Assembly (NCBI RefSeq): GCF_012184385.1
Contig: NZ_VSRL01000036.1
Location: 1 to 56,235 of the forward strand
Origin: Lentzea indica
GTDB lineage: Bacteria > Actinomycetota > Actinomycetes > Mycobacteriales > Pseudonocardiaceae
DNA: 56,235 nucleotides
Direction: 5' to 3'
The translations under genes and the position numbers were made by a program. The number at the start of each line of letters is the position of its first letter. The first letter of the stretch is position 1. The notes below the pieces were generated by a model. That model was given only the letters and a program-made list of their open reading frames with translations, made no database searches and was not told where the DNA came from. This document shows positions 44,972 through 53,472 of this stretch, piece by piece.

Positions 44972-45368
44972 GCACCTTGTTGTTCTTGAACAGCACGCGG
45001 TCCAGCGCGTAGGCACCACCGTTGAAGCCGAGCGCGAGCGCGCCAGCGCCGAGCGCGACGACCAACTCGGAGCCACCCTCGCCGAGCAGGCCGTTCGGCA
45101 GGTGGACGAGGAACAGCGCGCCGAGCATGTTGATGGCGAGCAGCACGCCGGCGATCGGCAGCGCGACACCGGCGATCAGCGCGAGACCACCGGCGAGCTC
45201 GACCGTCGCGGCGAACGCGGCGGACACCGACGGCAGCGGCACACCCATCTTCTCGAACGACGCAGTGGTGCCGGCGAGACCGAACTCGGTCCACTTCTGC
45301 CAGCCGTGCGCGACGAACACGATGCCGATACCGATGCGGCCGATGAGTGCGGCGACGTCCTTGACCAT
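44952..45368 (-). CDS. DoxX family membrane protein
   Basis: A 138-residue protein with four predicted helices: RIGIGIVFVAHGWQKW, the SAAFAATVELAGGLALIAGVALPIAG segment, LLAINMLGALFLVHLP and VVALGAGALALGF. This is the classic DoxX/DoxD layout. DoxX proteins are linked to thiosulfate or quinone redox and oxidative-stress complexes. ATG 45368 has GGGAGCG ahead. An inverted repeat (45403-45446) upstream could be its operator. Confidence 0.88.
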   Translation of the reverse strand: MVKDVAALIGRIGIGIVFVAHGWQKWTEFGLAGTTASFEKMGVPLPSVSAAFAATVELAGGLALIAGVALPIAGVLLAINMLGALFLVHLPNGLLGEGGSELVVALGAGALALGFNGGAYALDRVLFKNNKVLNPAAA

Positions 45369-45402
45369 GATGTTCGCTCCCCGATCCTGTCGTTCCACTG
45401 TC

Positions 45403-45446
45403 GGTCGTTCAACTTCGAACCAAAACTAGTGCAGGTTTGAACGACC
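45403..45446. promoter_or_regulatory. Inverted repeat upstream of the DoxX gene
   Basis: GGTCGTTCAA (45403-45412) and TTGAACGACC (45437-45446) are perfect 10-bp inverted arms, 24 nt apart. A partial extra copy TCGTTCC lies near 45390. Possibly a two-site operator for an unlinked redox regulator. Confidence 0.45.
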
Positions 45447-45500
45447 TCATGATTTCGACAGGAACCCAACAGCGAGTCCTTAGGTTCGCAGGTCCAAGAC

Positions 45501-46265
45501 CTACTTCATGAGATGCAGACCAGCGCCGGACGCGGCCGTCAGCGTCAGCGACCGGCCGTCCAGCTTGTACGAGACCTGTCCCTTCAGCAGCTCGGTCACA
45601 GCCTTCTCGACCGCCATCACCTCGGGTTCGCATCCCTTGTCGGTGATGGCGAGCTGGACGAACTCGATCTTCTGCCCGTCGGCCTTGTACGGACCAGTGG
45701 CCGTGTTGCAGCCCGCGAACACCTGGACCTGGTCCTGCTGGAACGCGAACGTCGCGACGACACCACCCGGCACCGACGAGACGGCGTCGTTCGTGATCAG
45801 CCCGTCGACCTTCCACGTGCCACCGACGAGCGTCGCCGGCGTCTCCGGCGTGAGCACGATCTCCGTGTCCGATCCGGTGACCACCAGGTTCTCGCCGTCC
45901 ATGCGCCAGGACGGTTTCGCGCTCAGCAGCTTGGAGAGCCACTCGTCCTGCGTGTGCAGGTCGGGGCTGGGGCAGCCCATGGCGGTCATGCTGAGATCGG
46001 AGACCGCGAGCTTGCCGCCGTCCAGGGACACCGGGCCCTGCATCTGGTTGCAGCCGGCGTTGGCGAGCAGCCGCCCGTCATCGGTGAATCTCAGCTGCAC
46101 CGACGTGCCCTCGACCATGGCGCGCGGCTTGCCCTGCTCGGTGACGGACGCGGAGTGGAAGACCTTGCCCTTCACGTCACCCCCTTCTCCCCCGGTGGAC
46201 GGGTTGCCGCACCCGGTGGCCAGCACGGCGACAGCGATGACGGCGACGAGAACTCGGTAGCTCAT
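45501..46265 (-). CDS. Lipoprotein with two META domains (HslJ-like)
   Basis: About 254 residues from ATG 46265. The signal peptide ends in a lipobox ATGC, so Cys is about residue 19. Two META-type repeats follow: one with LLANAGCNQMQGPV and SMTAMGCPSPDLHTQDEWLSKLL, the other with VQVFAGCNTATGPYKADG and AITDKGCEPEVMAVEKAVTELL. Each repeat keeps the GCN and GC cysteines, probably a disulfide. META/HslJ domains are linked to heat-induced or envelope stress without a known activity. A GTG at 46283 is an alternative start. It follows a secreted protease gene on the same strand. Confidence 0.85.
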   Translation of the reverse strand: MSYRVLVAVIAVAVLATGCGNPSTGGEGGDVKGKVFHSASVTEQGKPRAMVEGTSVQLRFTDDGRLLANAGCNQMQGPVSLDGGKLAVSDLSMTAMGCPSPDLHTQDEWLSKLLSAKPSWRMDGENLVVTGSDTEIVLTPETPATLVGGTWKVDGLITNDAVSSVPGGVVATFAFQQDQVQVFAGCNTATGPYKADGQKIEFVQLAITDKGCEPEVMAVEKAVTELLKGQVSYKLDGRSLTLTAASGAGLHLMK

Positions 46266-46349
46266 GTGGTGAGGACGGAACACGCGGCCTCCCTGGTTGC
46301 CCGAAGGCCGGGTGCGGGATTTCCGCGCCCGGCCAAGGGAAATTCGACG

Positions 46350-47309
46350 TCACGGGGACAGCGACTCCGCGAAGTCGTAGAGGCTCTTGATGTCGTTGTC
46401 GAAGTACGGCCCGTCCATCTGGCTCGCATCGGAGTGCCGGTGGCTGACCACACTGTTGATGTAGCCCAGCCCGTTCTGGTCGTTGTACTCCTGCAGCCAA
46501 GGACCGCCGCTCGAGCCGCCGGTCATGTTGCACCAGGCCCGCACCTGCTGACCGTGACCGTTCCAGGTCGTGCCCTGACAGAAGTACTGCAGCTCACCGG
46601 TGAACGGCGCACCCGCGGGGTAGCCGAGGATCGTGACGGCCACCGAGTAGCCCCAGTTCCAGCGCAACCCGTTGCCACCAACGGAGTTCACGATCAGGCC
46701 GCTCATGATGACCATGCCCATGTCCTCGTCACTGCTGCTGGAGTTCGTCCACGCAGTACGAGCCGTGAGCTGGTAGGCGCTCCACGTACCGAACGGGCGC
46801 GCACCGTTGCGGTAGCGAGGAACGAAGACCCAGTTTTGCATCCACTGGCCACCGGCACCGCCGTGCACGCAGTGCCCCGCCGTCGAGACCAGTCGCTTCT
46901 TCCCGCTGTTGACGGTCGCGCCAGAACACACGTAGTTCAGGCCGTTCGCCGGGTTGGTGAAGAACACCTTCCCGACCGTCTGCGACTCGTTGAGCATGAT
47001 GCCGATGCCCTGCGCCTGCTCGGTCTGGACCTTCACCGACGGCGCGGCACCGTCGATGCTGCCAGGACGCCCCTGCGGCCGGGGTGCGGAGGCGGCCTTC
47101 ACCGTGGCAGGAGCCTGCGCCGGGATCGCGTTCGCCATGCGCTCAGGGGTCCAGTAGGCCTCGGCTGCGGCTGCCGACTGGATCTTGTTGTCGGAGGTTC
47201 TGGCCAGGCTGGCCGAGCTGCCGTTCGGTGCCGCCTGCGCGGTCGGCACCAGCACGGAAGCGGCCAGAACAAATCCAAACGCCAACGAAACAGTTCTTTT
47301 CGGTCTCAT
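46350..47309 (-). CDS. Secreted trypsin-like serine protease (V8/glutamyl-endopeptidase-like)
   Basis: About 319 residues from ATG 47309. The signal peptide (about 1-27, ending AQA) is followed by a propeptide-like region of about 75 residues, then the protease: CSGATVNSGKKRLVSTAGHCVHG (His), SSDEDMGMVIM (Asp) and WCNMTGGSSGGPWL (Ser). The triad is complete. GAGG lies 9 nt ahead of the ATG. An A/T-rich 270-bp region upstream is shared with the divergent ArsR gene. It should act outside the cell. Confidence 0.9.
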   Translation of the reverse strand: MRPKRTVSLAFGFVLAASVLVPTAQAAPNGSSASLARTSDNKIQSAAAAEAYWTPERMANAIPAQAPATVKAASAPRPQGRPGSIDGAAPSVKVQTEQAQGIGIMLNESQTVGKVFFTNPANGLNYVCSGATVNSGKKRLVSTAGHCVHGGAGGQWMQNWVFVPRYRNGARPFGTWSAYQLTARTAWTNSSSSDEDMGMVIMSGLIVNSVGGNGLRWNWGYSVAVTILGYPAGAPFTGELQYFCQGTTWNGHGQQVRAWCNMTGGSSGGPWLQEYNDQNGLGYINSVVSHRHSDASQMDGPYFDNDIKSLYDFAESLSP

Positions 47310-47516
47310 TCGAAATACCTCACTAAACGAGGTTAACTTGCGACTTTGCGAACGTAGCGACACCTCTGACCTGCTGTCCAGCACCGTCTTTGAAGTTGCT
47401 CTATTCAGCAGAACTCGCATTCCATGTCCGCCAGAAAAAGGTCCGTCCGGGCCATTTCCTTGACGTATGTGCAGGATCGGAAAGCGCTATCCACCTCGTT
47501 GATCTTGAACTGGGGC

Positions 47517-47575
47517 TTGACAGCCGCTCGACCGTGAGGGTTACTTAACCCACAGGTTAGATAACCAAGTGGTTA
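47517..47575 (+). promoter_or_regulatory. ArsR promoter with three operator repeats at 16-bp spacing
   Basis: A consensus -35 TTGACA lies at 47517-47522. Dyads GGTTACTTAACC (47539-47550) and GGTTAGATAACC (47555-47566) share the pattern GGTTA-NN-TAACC. A third half-site GGTTA begins at 47571. All three start 16 bp apart, ending just before the ArsR ATG. This looks like an autoregulatory operator array; the -10 probably lies in the first dyad. Confidence 0.7.
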
Positions 47576-47583
47576 GGTACGAG

Positions 47584-47910
47584 ATGGACCAGCTGAGCGC
47601 CACCTTCGCCGCACTGGCGGACCCGACCCGCCGGGCGATCCTCGCGCGGCTCACCGAGGGCCCGGCGACGGTGAAGGAGCTCTCCGAGCCGTTCGACATC
47701 AGCGGCCCGGCGATCTCCAAGCACCTGCGCGTGCTGGAGAAGGCAGGCCTGATCACCCGCGGCAGGGAGGCCCAGTGGCGCCCCTGCCAGCTCGACGCGA
47801 CACCGCTGAAGGAGGTCGCTGTGTGGGCTGAGAACTACCGCCGCTTCTGGGATGCGAGCTACGCACGCCTGGACGCACTCTTGACCGAGATGAAGGAGAC
47901 AGAGAAATGA
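47584..47910 (+). CDS. ArsR-family HTH regulator
   Basis: A 108-residue single-domain winged helix: FAALADPTRRAILARLTEGPATVKELSEPFDISGPAISKHLRVLEKAGLI, then REAQWRPCQLDATPL and a C-terminal dimerisation helix. No metal-binding CVC motif is present, so it is of the metal-independent group that pairs with SRPBCC proteins. ATG 47584 is chosen; an in-frame GTG at 47569 lies in the operator array. The stop overlaps the SRPBCC start (ATGA). Confidence 0.93.
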   Translation: MDQLSATFAALADPTRRAILARLTEGPATVKELSEPFDISGPAISKHLRVLEKAGLITRGREAQWRPCQLDATPLKEVAVWAENYRRFWDASYARLDALLTEMKETEK

Positions 47911-48386
47911 CCACCAAGTTCGGCACCCTCGTGACCCTCCCGTCCGACACCGAGATCACGATGTCCCGCGACTTCGACGCCCCGGCTTCTTTGGTCTGGG
48001 ACGCGTTCACCAAGCCTTCGTTGATCAAGCGCTGGCTGCTCGGTCCCGACGGCTGGGAGATGCCGATCTGCGAGGTCGACCTGCGCGTGGGTGGCAAGTG
48101 GCGCTACGGCTGGGCGCAGCCGGACGGTTCCAACGCGTTCGAGATGTACGGCGAATACTCCGAGGTCACCCCACATTCGCGGATCGTCCACACCGAACAC
48201 TTCGAGGACAACCCGCCGGCCGTCACCACGATCACGTTCGTCGAAGCTGACGGGCGGACGACGATGACCACCACCATGCGCCTGGTCTCGCAGGAGGCGC
48301 GGGACGCGGTGCTGGCGACCGGCATGGCGGACGGCGCGGGCCGCAGCTACGAGCGACTGGGTGAGGTACTCGCCGAGCTGTCCTGA
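47907..48386 (+). CDS. SRPBCC (AHSA1-like) protein
   Basis: A 159-residue START-like domain: ITMSRDFDAPASLVWDAFTKPSLIKRWLLGPDGW at the N-terminus, FEMYGEYSEVTPHSRIVHTEHFED in the middle, and a C-terminal helix with GAGRSYERLGEVLAEL. These proteins bind hydrophobic ligands. The coupled ArsR gene suggests induction by such a ligand. A hairpin terminator follows 9 bp after the stop. Confidence 0.92.
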   Translation: MTTKFGTLVTLPSDTEITMSRDFDAPASLVWDAFTKPSLIKRWLLGPDGWEMPICEVDLRVGGKWRYGWAQPDGSNAFEMYGEYSEVTPHSRIVHTEHFEDNPPAVTTITFVEADGRTTMTTTMRLVSQEARDAVLATGMADGAGRSYERLGEVLAELS

Positions 48387-48395
48387 GGTTTCGCC

Positions 48396-48422
48396 GAGGC
48401 CGCCCCGCTGCGGGGCGGCCTC
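48396..48422 (+). terminator. Terminator of the ArsR-SRPBCC operon
   Basis: Arms 48396-48407 and 48411-48422 form a perfect 12-bp GC-rich stem with a 3-nt loop, followed by TCGTCC. Confidence 0.85.
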
Positions 48423-48510
48423 GTCCACTTCAGACTTTGGCGGAGCGTAGTCACCTGACGTGGCAACGGTTCCCCCGGTCAGGTGCCGAGCATGCGGTTA
48501 CGTTCGGCCC

Positions 48511-48867
48511 ATGGGACGTTTCCTCGCAGCTCTGGCCCTGATGCTCGGCTTCGTCGTGCTCTCCGCTCCCGTGGCCGCCGCCTCCGCGCCGACCCGCTGG
48601 CAGATCTCACCGTGCCCGTCCGGCCAGAAAGCACTCTGGCTACCGCGCGTCGACAAGTTCGGCACCGATTTGGGGTGCACGACCGAGGAAGCCCGTGCCG
48701 CTGCGGTGAAGGAGGCCGTGGACAGCGGCAGTCCTACGCGGATGATGAACGTCGCCATCGCGTTCGCCCAGCAGATCTCCGACAAGTCGCTGACCGCGGA
48801 GTCGTCTTGCGTGCTGGGTGCCAAGGGAGCGATCGGTGACGCGCTCGGCACGTGCGTGGCGGCCTGA
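48511..48867 (+). CDS. Small secreted protein of unknown function
   Basis: A 118-residue protein with a clear signal peptide (about 1-24: MGRFLAAL, LSAPVAAASA). The mature part has three Cys residues (SPCPSG, DLGCTTEE, SSCVLGAKG), plus a fourth near the end (GTCVAA), so two disulfides are possible. No family is recognised. An upstream in-frame start at 48460 would bury the signal peptide and is not favoured. A strong hairpin follows. Confidence 0.7.
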   Translation: MGRFLAALALMLGFVVLSAPVAAASAPTRWQISPCPSGQKALWLPRVDKFGTDLGCTTEEARAAAVKEAVDSGSPTRMMNVAIAFAQQISDKSLTAESSCVLGAKGAIGDALGTCVAA

Positions 48868-48895
48868 ATCAGACATCTCCTGACGTGAACGCGAC

Positions 48896-48927
48896 GAAGG
48901 CGCCTGATCCGGAGATCAGGCGCCTTC
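48896..48927. terminator. Bidirectional hairpin between convergent genes
   Basis: GAAGGCGCCTGATC (48896-48909) and its complement (48914-48927) form a perfect 14-bp stem with a 4-nt loop. It lies between the secreted-protein gene and the convergent acyl-CoA dehydrogenase gene and can serve both. Confidence 0.85.
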
Positions 48928-48940
48928 GGAGACGTCAGCG

Positions 48941-50104
48941 TCAGCCGTTGAGCACGGCGCGCGACATCACGACGCGCTGAACCTGGTTCGTGCCCTCGTA
49001 AATCTGCGTGATCTTCGCGTCACGCATCATCCGCTCCACCGGGAAGTCACGCGTGTACCCGGCACCACCGAACAGCTGCACCGCGTCCGTGGTGACCTCC
49101 ATCGCCACGTCGGAAGCGAAGCACTTGGCAGCAGCGGTGATGAAGCCGATGTTCGCCTCACCGCGCTCGGCCTTCGCAGCGGCCACGTACACCATGTGGC
49201 GGGCGGCCTCGATCTTCATGGCCATGTCGGCGAGCATGAACTGCACACCCTGGAAGTCCGAAATGGACTTTCCGAACTGCTTGCGGTCCTTGACGTACTC
49301 CACCGCGGCTTCCAACGCACCCTGCGCGATGCCCACGGCCTGCGCACCGATCGTCGGACGCGTGTGGTCCAACGTCTTCAAAGCGGTCTTCAAACCGGTG
49401 CCCGGCTCACCGATGATGCGATCAGCAGGGATCGTGCAGTTCTCGAAGTAGATCTCACGGGTCGGCGAGCCCTTGATGCCGAGCTTGCGCTCCTTCGGGC
49501 CCACCGAGAAGCCGGGGTCGTCCTTGTGCACGACGAACGCCGAGATGCCCTGGGACTTCTTGGGCGCCTGAGGGTCCGTCACGGCCATGACCGTGTACCA
49601 GGTGGACTCGCCGGCGTTGGTGATCCAGCACTTGGTGCCGTTCAGCACCCAGTGGTCGCCGTCCAGCAACGCACGCGTGCGCATCGAGGCGGTGTCGGAG
49701 CCGGCCTCGCGCTCGGACAGGGCGTAGGACGCCATGGCCTCGCCGGAGGCGATGGACGGCATGACGAGCTGCTTCAGCTCTTCGGAGGCAGACAGCAGGA
49801 TCGGCATGGTGCCGAGCTTGTTCACGGCGGGGATCAAGGAGGACGACGCGCAGACGCGGGCGATTTCCTCGATCACGATGCAGGTGGCGACGGAGTCCGC
49901 GCCCTGGCCGTCGTACGACTCGGGCACGTGGACGGCGGCGAAGCCCGACTTCACCAGGGCGTTGTGGGCCTCGACCGGGAAGCGCTCGTTCTCGTCGACC
50001 TCGGCCGCGAACGGCTTGATCTCCTTCTCGGCGAGCGAGCGGACGGCCTCTCGCAGCGCCTCGTGCTCCTCGGCGAGCTGGTAGGTGCCGAAGCTCGGGT
50101 TCAC
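48941..50104 (-). CDS. Acyl-CoA dehydrogenase (FadE25-like)
   Basis: A 387-residue flavoenzyme. Motifs are YALSEREAGSD and CWITNAGESTWYTVMA in the FAD/middle domain, RKQFGKSISDFQGVQFMLADMAMKIEAARHM, QLFGGAGYTRDFPVERMMRDAKI, and QIYEGTNQVQR with the catalytic Glu. It oxidises acyl-CoA to enoyl-CoA and passes electrons to ETF. The neighbourhood with purE and purK matches Mycobacterium tuberculosis fadE25-purE-purK. The start is at 50104; purE ends 78 bp upstream. Confidence 0.95.
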   Translation of the reverse strand: MNPSFGTYQLAEEHEALREAVRSLAEKEIKPFAAEVDENERFPVEAHNALVKSGFAAVHVPESYDGQGADSVATCIVIEEIARVCASSSLIPAVNKLGTMPILLSASEELKQLVMPSIASGEAMASYALSEREAGSDTASMRTRALLDGDHWVLNGTKCWITNAGESTWYTVMAVTDPQAPKKSQGISAFVVHKDDPGFSVGPKERKLGIKGSPTREIYFENCTIPADRIIGEPGTGLKTALKTLDHTRPTIGAQAVGIAQGALEAAVEYVKDRKQFGKSISDFQGVQFMLADMAMKIEAARHMVYVAAAKAERGEANIGFITAAAKCFASDVAMEVTTDAVQLFGGAGYTRDFPVERMMRDAKITQIYEGTNQVQRVVMSRAVLNG

Positions 50105-50182
50105 CTTGTTACCTCCCGGTAGCGTGTACTCGGCACGATGTTAGCGCCCGTTCACGTCGGTCGCCGGTGTGCTGTTGAGCAC

Positions 50183-50671
50183 TCAGAGGGACTTCTGCAG
50201 CGCCGCGTCCTTGTCTAGTACGAGCTGCTCGAGTTCCGCCTGGAAGCGGGCCATGCGTTCCTGCAGGGCCGGGTCCGAAGCAGCCAGGATTCGAACGGCG
50301 AGGAGCCCCGCGTTGCGTGCGCCACCCACTGAGACCGTGGCTACCGGGACGCCCGCGGGCATCTGCACGATCGAGAGCAGCGAGTCCATGCCGTCGAGGT
50401 ACTTCAGCGGCACCGGCACGCCGATGACCGGGAGCACGGTGGCGGAGGCGACCATGCCGGGCAGGTGGGCTGCGCCGCCCGCGCCCGCGATGATCACTCG
50501 AAGACCGCGCGAGGCCGCGGAGGTCGCGTAGTCGAGCATGCGCTGCGGGGTGCGGTGCGCGGAGACGACGCTCACTTCGAACGAGACGTCGAACTCGGCG
50601 AGCGCCTCGGTGGCCGCTTTCATCACCGGCCAGTCCGAGTCGCTGCCCATGATCACGCCAACCTGAGTCAC
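50183..50671 (-). CDS. purE: N5-carboxyaminoimidazole ribonucleotide mutase PurE
   Basis: A 162-residue class I Pur[22 protein letters not shown] and [14 protein letters not shown] form the active site. It converts N5-CAIR to CAIR in purine synthesis. The GTG start overlaps the purK stop (GTGA), so the mutase and the synthetase are translated together. Confidence 0.97.
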   Translation of the reverse strand: MTQVGVIMGSDSDWPVMKAATEALAEFDVSFEVSVVSAHRTPQRMLDYATSAASRGLRVIIAGAGGAAHLPGMVASATVLPVIGVPVPLKYLDGMDSLLSIVQMPAGVPVATVSVGGARNAGLLAVRILAASDPALQERMARFQAELEQLVLDKDAALQKSL

Positions 50672-51855
50672 TCCGCACTCCCGTGAATGTCGTATCCGTC
50701 GGACCAAACACCGGTGGACAGCCAGTCCGCTGCCAGTCGCGCACGCTGGCGGACCTCGGTCATGTCGCTGCCGAGGAACGTCACGTGCCCGACCTTGCGG
50801 CCCGGCCGTTCCTCCTTGCCGTAGAGGTGCACGTGCGCGTCGGGGTAGCGCGCGAACAGGTGGTGCACGCGCTCGTCGGGGCCCATCGCCGGAGTTTCGA
50901 CGGCACCCAGCACGTTCGCCATCACCACGGCCGGCGCCATCAGGTCGGTGCGGCCCAGCGGGTAGTCCAGGACGGCACGCAGGTGCTGCTCGAACTGCGA
51001 CGTGCGCGCGCCCTCGATCGACCAGTGGCCTGAGTTGTGCGGGCGCATCGCGAGCTCGTTCACGACGACGCCGGACGCGGTCTCGAAGAGCTCGACGGCC
51101 AGCACGCCGACCACGCCCAGCGCGTCGGCGATCTTCAGCGCCAGCTCCTGGGCCGCGGCACCGTCCAAAGAAGGCGCCGGTGCGAGGACCTCGACGCAGA
51201 TGCCGTCGGACTGCACGGTCTCGACCACGGGCCAGGCCGCGCCCTGCCCGAACGGCGAGCGCGCCACCACGGCCGCCAGCTCGCGGCGCATCGGCACGCA
51301 CTGCTCGACCATCAACGGCGTCCCGGCCTCCAGCAGCTCGGGGACGACCAGCTCGGCGCTGTGCGGCTGGTTCAGCATCCACACGCCGCGCCCGTCGTAG
51401 CCGCCGCGGATCGCCTTCAGCACGCACGGCCAGCCGTGCGAGGCGCCGAAGCGGAGCACGTCGCGGACCTCGTGGACCTCGGCGAACGGCGGCACCGGCA
51501 GTCCCAGCTCTGCCAGCCGCACCCGCATCTTGAGCTTGTCCTGCGCGTACTGCAGCGCGTCCGGACCGGGGTGCACCTTGACGCCCTCGGCGACGAGCGC
51601 GCGCAGGTGCTCGGAAGGCACGTGCTCGTGGTCGAACGTGACGACCTCGCAGCCCTTCGCGAACGCGCGCAACGCGTCGAGGTCCGTGTGCGTGCCGAGC
51701 ACCACGTCCCGCGCGACCAGCGCGGCGGGGTCGTTCTCGGAGACGGCGAGCACGCGCAGCGACTGGCCGAGCGGGATCGCGGCCTGGTGCGTCATGCGGG
51801 CGAGCTGCCCGCCGCCGATCATGCCGACGACTGGGAGACGGGTACGGGAGTCCAC
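50668..51855 (-). CDS. purK: 5-(carboxyamino)imidazole ribonucleotide synthase PurK
   Basis: A 395-residue ATP-grasp enzyme: [18 protein letters not shown] at the N-terminus, [15 protein letters not shown] [12 protein letters not shown], the ATP-binding [15 protein letters not shown], and the C-terminal [29 protein letters not shown]. It carboxylates AIR using ATP and bicarbonate. The GTG at 51855 overlaps the end of the upstream XRE gene by 37 nt. purE follows with a 4-nt overlap. Confidence 0.96.
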   Translation of the reverse strand: MDSRTRLPVVGMIGGGQLARMTHQAAIPLGQSLRVLAVSENDPAALVARDVVLGTHTDLDALRAFAKGCEVVTFDHEHVPSEHLRALVAEGVKVHPGPDALQYAQDKLKMRVRLAELGLPVPPFAEVHEVRDVLRFGASHGWPCVLKAIRGGYDGRGVWMLNQPHSAELVVPELLEAGTPLMVEQCVPMRRELAAVVARSPFGQGAAWPVVETVQSDGICVEVLAPAPSLDGAAAQELALKIADALGVVGVLAVELFETASGVVVNELAMRPHNSGHWSIEGARTSQFEQHLRAVLDYPLGRTDLMAPAVVMANVLGAVETPAMGPDERVHHLFARYPDAHVHLYGKEERPGRKVGHVTFLGSDMTEVRQRARLAADWLSTGVWSDGYDIHGSAE

Positions 51856-52646
51856 GGTTGAGGCAGCCTACCTGCAGCTTCACCGGAGCTCACCAGCAGA
51901 GCCAGCCGTCGCGCGGTGACGCTGCCCTCGGGTGCGACGTGGATCACGAGCCGCTGGTCGTGCTCCGGAGCGACGAGCACCTCGCAGTCGAACTCGAGCA
52001 GGCCTGCGACCGGGTGCCGCAGCCGCTTGCGGGCCGATCGGCGCACCGCCACGTCGTGCTCCGCCCACAGACGGGTGAACAGCGGGCTCGCCATCAGCTC
52101 GTCGACCAGCGACTGCGCGGCCGGGCGGCGGGCCACGGTCGCGCGCAGGTCGGCTACATGGGCGCGGGCCAACTCCTCGACGTCCTCGGCCGGCACCCAG
52201 CTCTCCTGGCCCAGGAAGAACCTCCTGAGCAGGTTCCTGCCGACGACGTCGCCGAACACCACCTCGGCACGTGGTGTCGCGGCGAGCACGTCGCCCAGGT
52301 CGGAGATCACCACCGCGATGTCGTCGCGGAGCCGGTCGAGCAGCAGCCGGACGCCCGGCCGGACCGAGGTCGACGCGGGCTCCTCCGGCACGGCCGCTCC
52401 CGCCAGCCGGAACAGGTGCGCGCGCTCGTCGGCATCGAGGTCCAATGCCCTGGCGATGCCGTTCAGGACCGACACCGACGGATGTGGACCGCGAGCCTGT
52501 TCGAGGCGCGTGTAGTAGTCGACGGACACGCCAGCGGCCTCCGCGATCTCCTCCCGGCGGCGTCCAGGAGTGCGGCGCCGGCGACCGTTGCCGATCGGCG
52601 CCATCCGCTCACGGCGGCTGCGCAGGAAACCCGCCATCTCACGCAC
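51819..52646 (-). CDS. XRE-family regulator with MmyB-like ligand domain
   Basis: About 275 residues from GTG 52646. The helix-turn-helix is [45 protein letters not shown], in residues 20-70. The rest is a MmyB-type domain (about 100-265) with [26 protein letters not shown] and the [33 protein letters not shown] segment. Such regulators bind fatty-acid-like ligands and often control a divergent SDR gene; here the SDR at 52714 starts 68 bp away. The 3' end overlaps purK by 37 nt. Confidence 0.9.
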   Translation of the reverse strand: MREMAGFLRSRRERMAPIGNGRRRRTPGRRREEIAEAAGVSVDYYTRLEQARGPHPSVSVLNGIARALDLDADERAHLFRLAGAAVPEEPASTSVRPGVRLLLDRLRDDIAVVISDLGDVLAATPRAEVVFGDVVGRNLLRRFFLGQESWVPAEDVEELARAHVADLRATVARRPAAQSLVDELMASPLFTRLWAEHDVAVRRSARKRLRHPVAGLLEFDCEVLVAPEHDQRLVIHVAPEGSVTARRLALLVSSGEAAGRLPQPWTPVPVSQSSA

Positions 52647-52713
52647 GTCCCCACCGTAGCCAGGTTTCGACCGTCCCTGGCTGCGGAGGAATTCCCCGAA
52701 CACGCTGGGACAC

Positions 52714-53472
52714 ATGAAGATCGCGATGACAGGGTCGACAGGACGAGTCGGCAACAGGCTCCTGCCACGCCTGCGGGAGCAGGACCACGACGTGCGCACG
52801 CTGACCCACCGGCTCGCGGACACCGGGGCGGTCGAAGAGCTGGTCGACGGCGTGGACGCCGTGGTGCACGTGGCCGCCGCCCTCCGCACCAGCACCGACT
52901 TCGAAGGCGTGAACGTCCACGGCACAAGGGCGCTCGCCGAAGCGGCCGTGAAGGTGCCGTTGTTCGTCCACATCAGCACGAACCTCGTCTACCCGGGTGG
53001 ACTGGGCAGGCCCGCGACGGAGGACGACCCGACGGACCCCTCGCCGGAGTTCGGCGACTACCCGCGCACCAAGGCTCTCGGTGAACGGGCTGTGCTCGAC
53101 ACGAGGGAAGCCGCGATCCTGCGCCTCGCCTTCGTCTACGGCGAAGGCGATCCGCACCTCGAAGAGTCGCTGAACTGGGCGTCGAAGTGGCCGGGTCACC
53201 AGCGGCTGCACATGGTGCACCACGAGGATGTTGCGCAGGCAGTCACCAAGGTCCTGGACACCGGCGCGAACGGGATCTTCAACGTCGCCGACGACAGCCC
53301 GATCACGGCCGTTGAGCTGCACCTGCTGAACGACCTCACCCCCAGCGAGGCCGTTCAGCAGGATTTCGACCCGTGGCACGGGATCGTGTCGACGAACCGC
53401 GCGCAGCGGGACCTCGGCTTCCGCCCGCGCTATCCCTCCGCGTGGGCCGCCGCGGTGTCCGGCGTGCTCTGA
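52714..53472 (+). CDS. NAD-dependent epimerase/dehydratase (extended SDR)
   Basis: A 252-residue extended SDR. MTGSTGRVGNRLL binds the nucleotide; DAVVHVAAAL, HISTNLVYPGG and a YPRTKALGE active-site Tyr-Lys pair follow. It lacks part of the C-terminal domain of longer epimerases. The divergent XRE regulator is the likely controller. The 3' end overlaps the convergent ABC permease by 43 bp. Substrate unknown. Confidence 0.88.
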   Translation: MKIAMTGSTGRVGNRLLPRLREQDHDVRTLTHRLADTGAVEELVDGVDAVVHVAAALRTSTDFEGVNVHGTRALAEAAVKVPLFVHISTNLVYPGGLGRPATEDDPTDPSPEFGDYPRTKALGERAVLDTREAAILRLAFVYGEGDPHLEESLNWASKWPGHQRLHMVHHEDVAQAVTKVLDTGANGIFNVADDSPITAVELHLLNDLTPSEAVQQDFDPWHGIVSTNRAQRDLGFRPRYPSAWAAAVSGVL

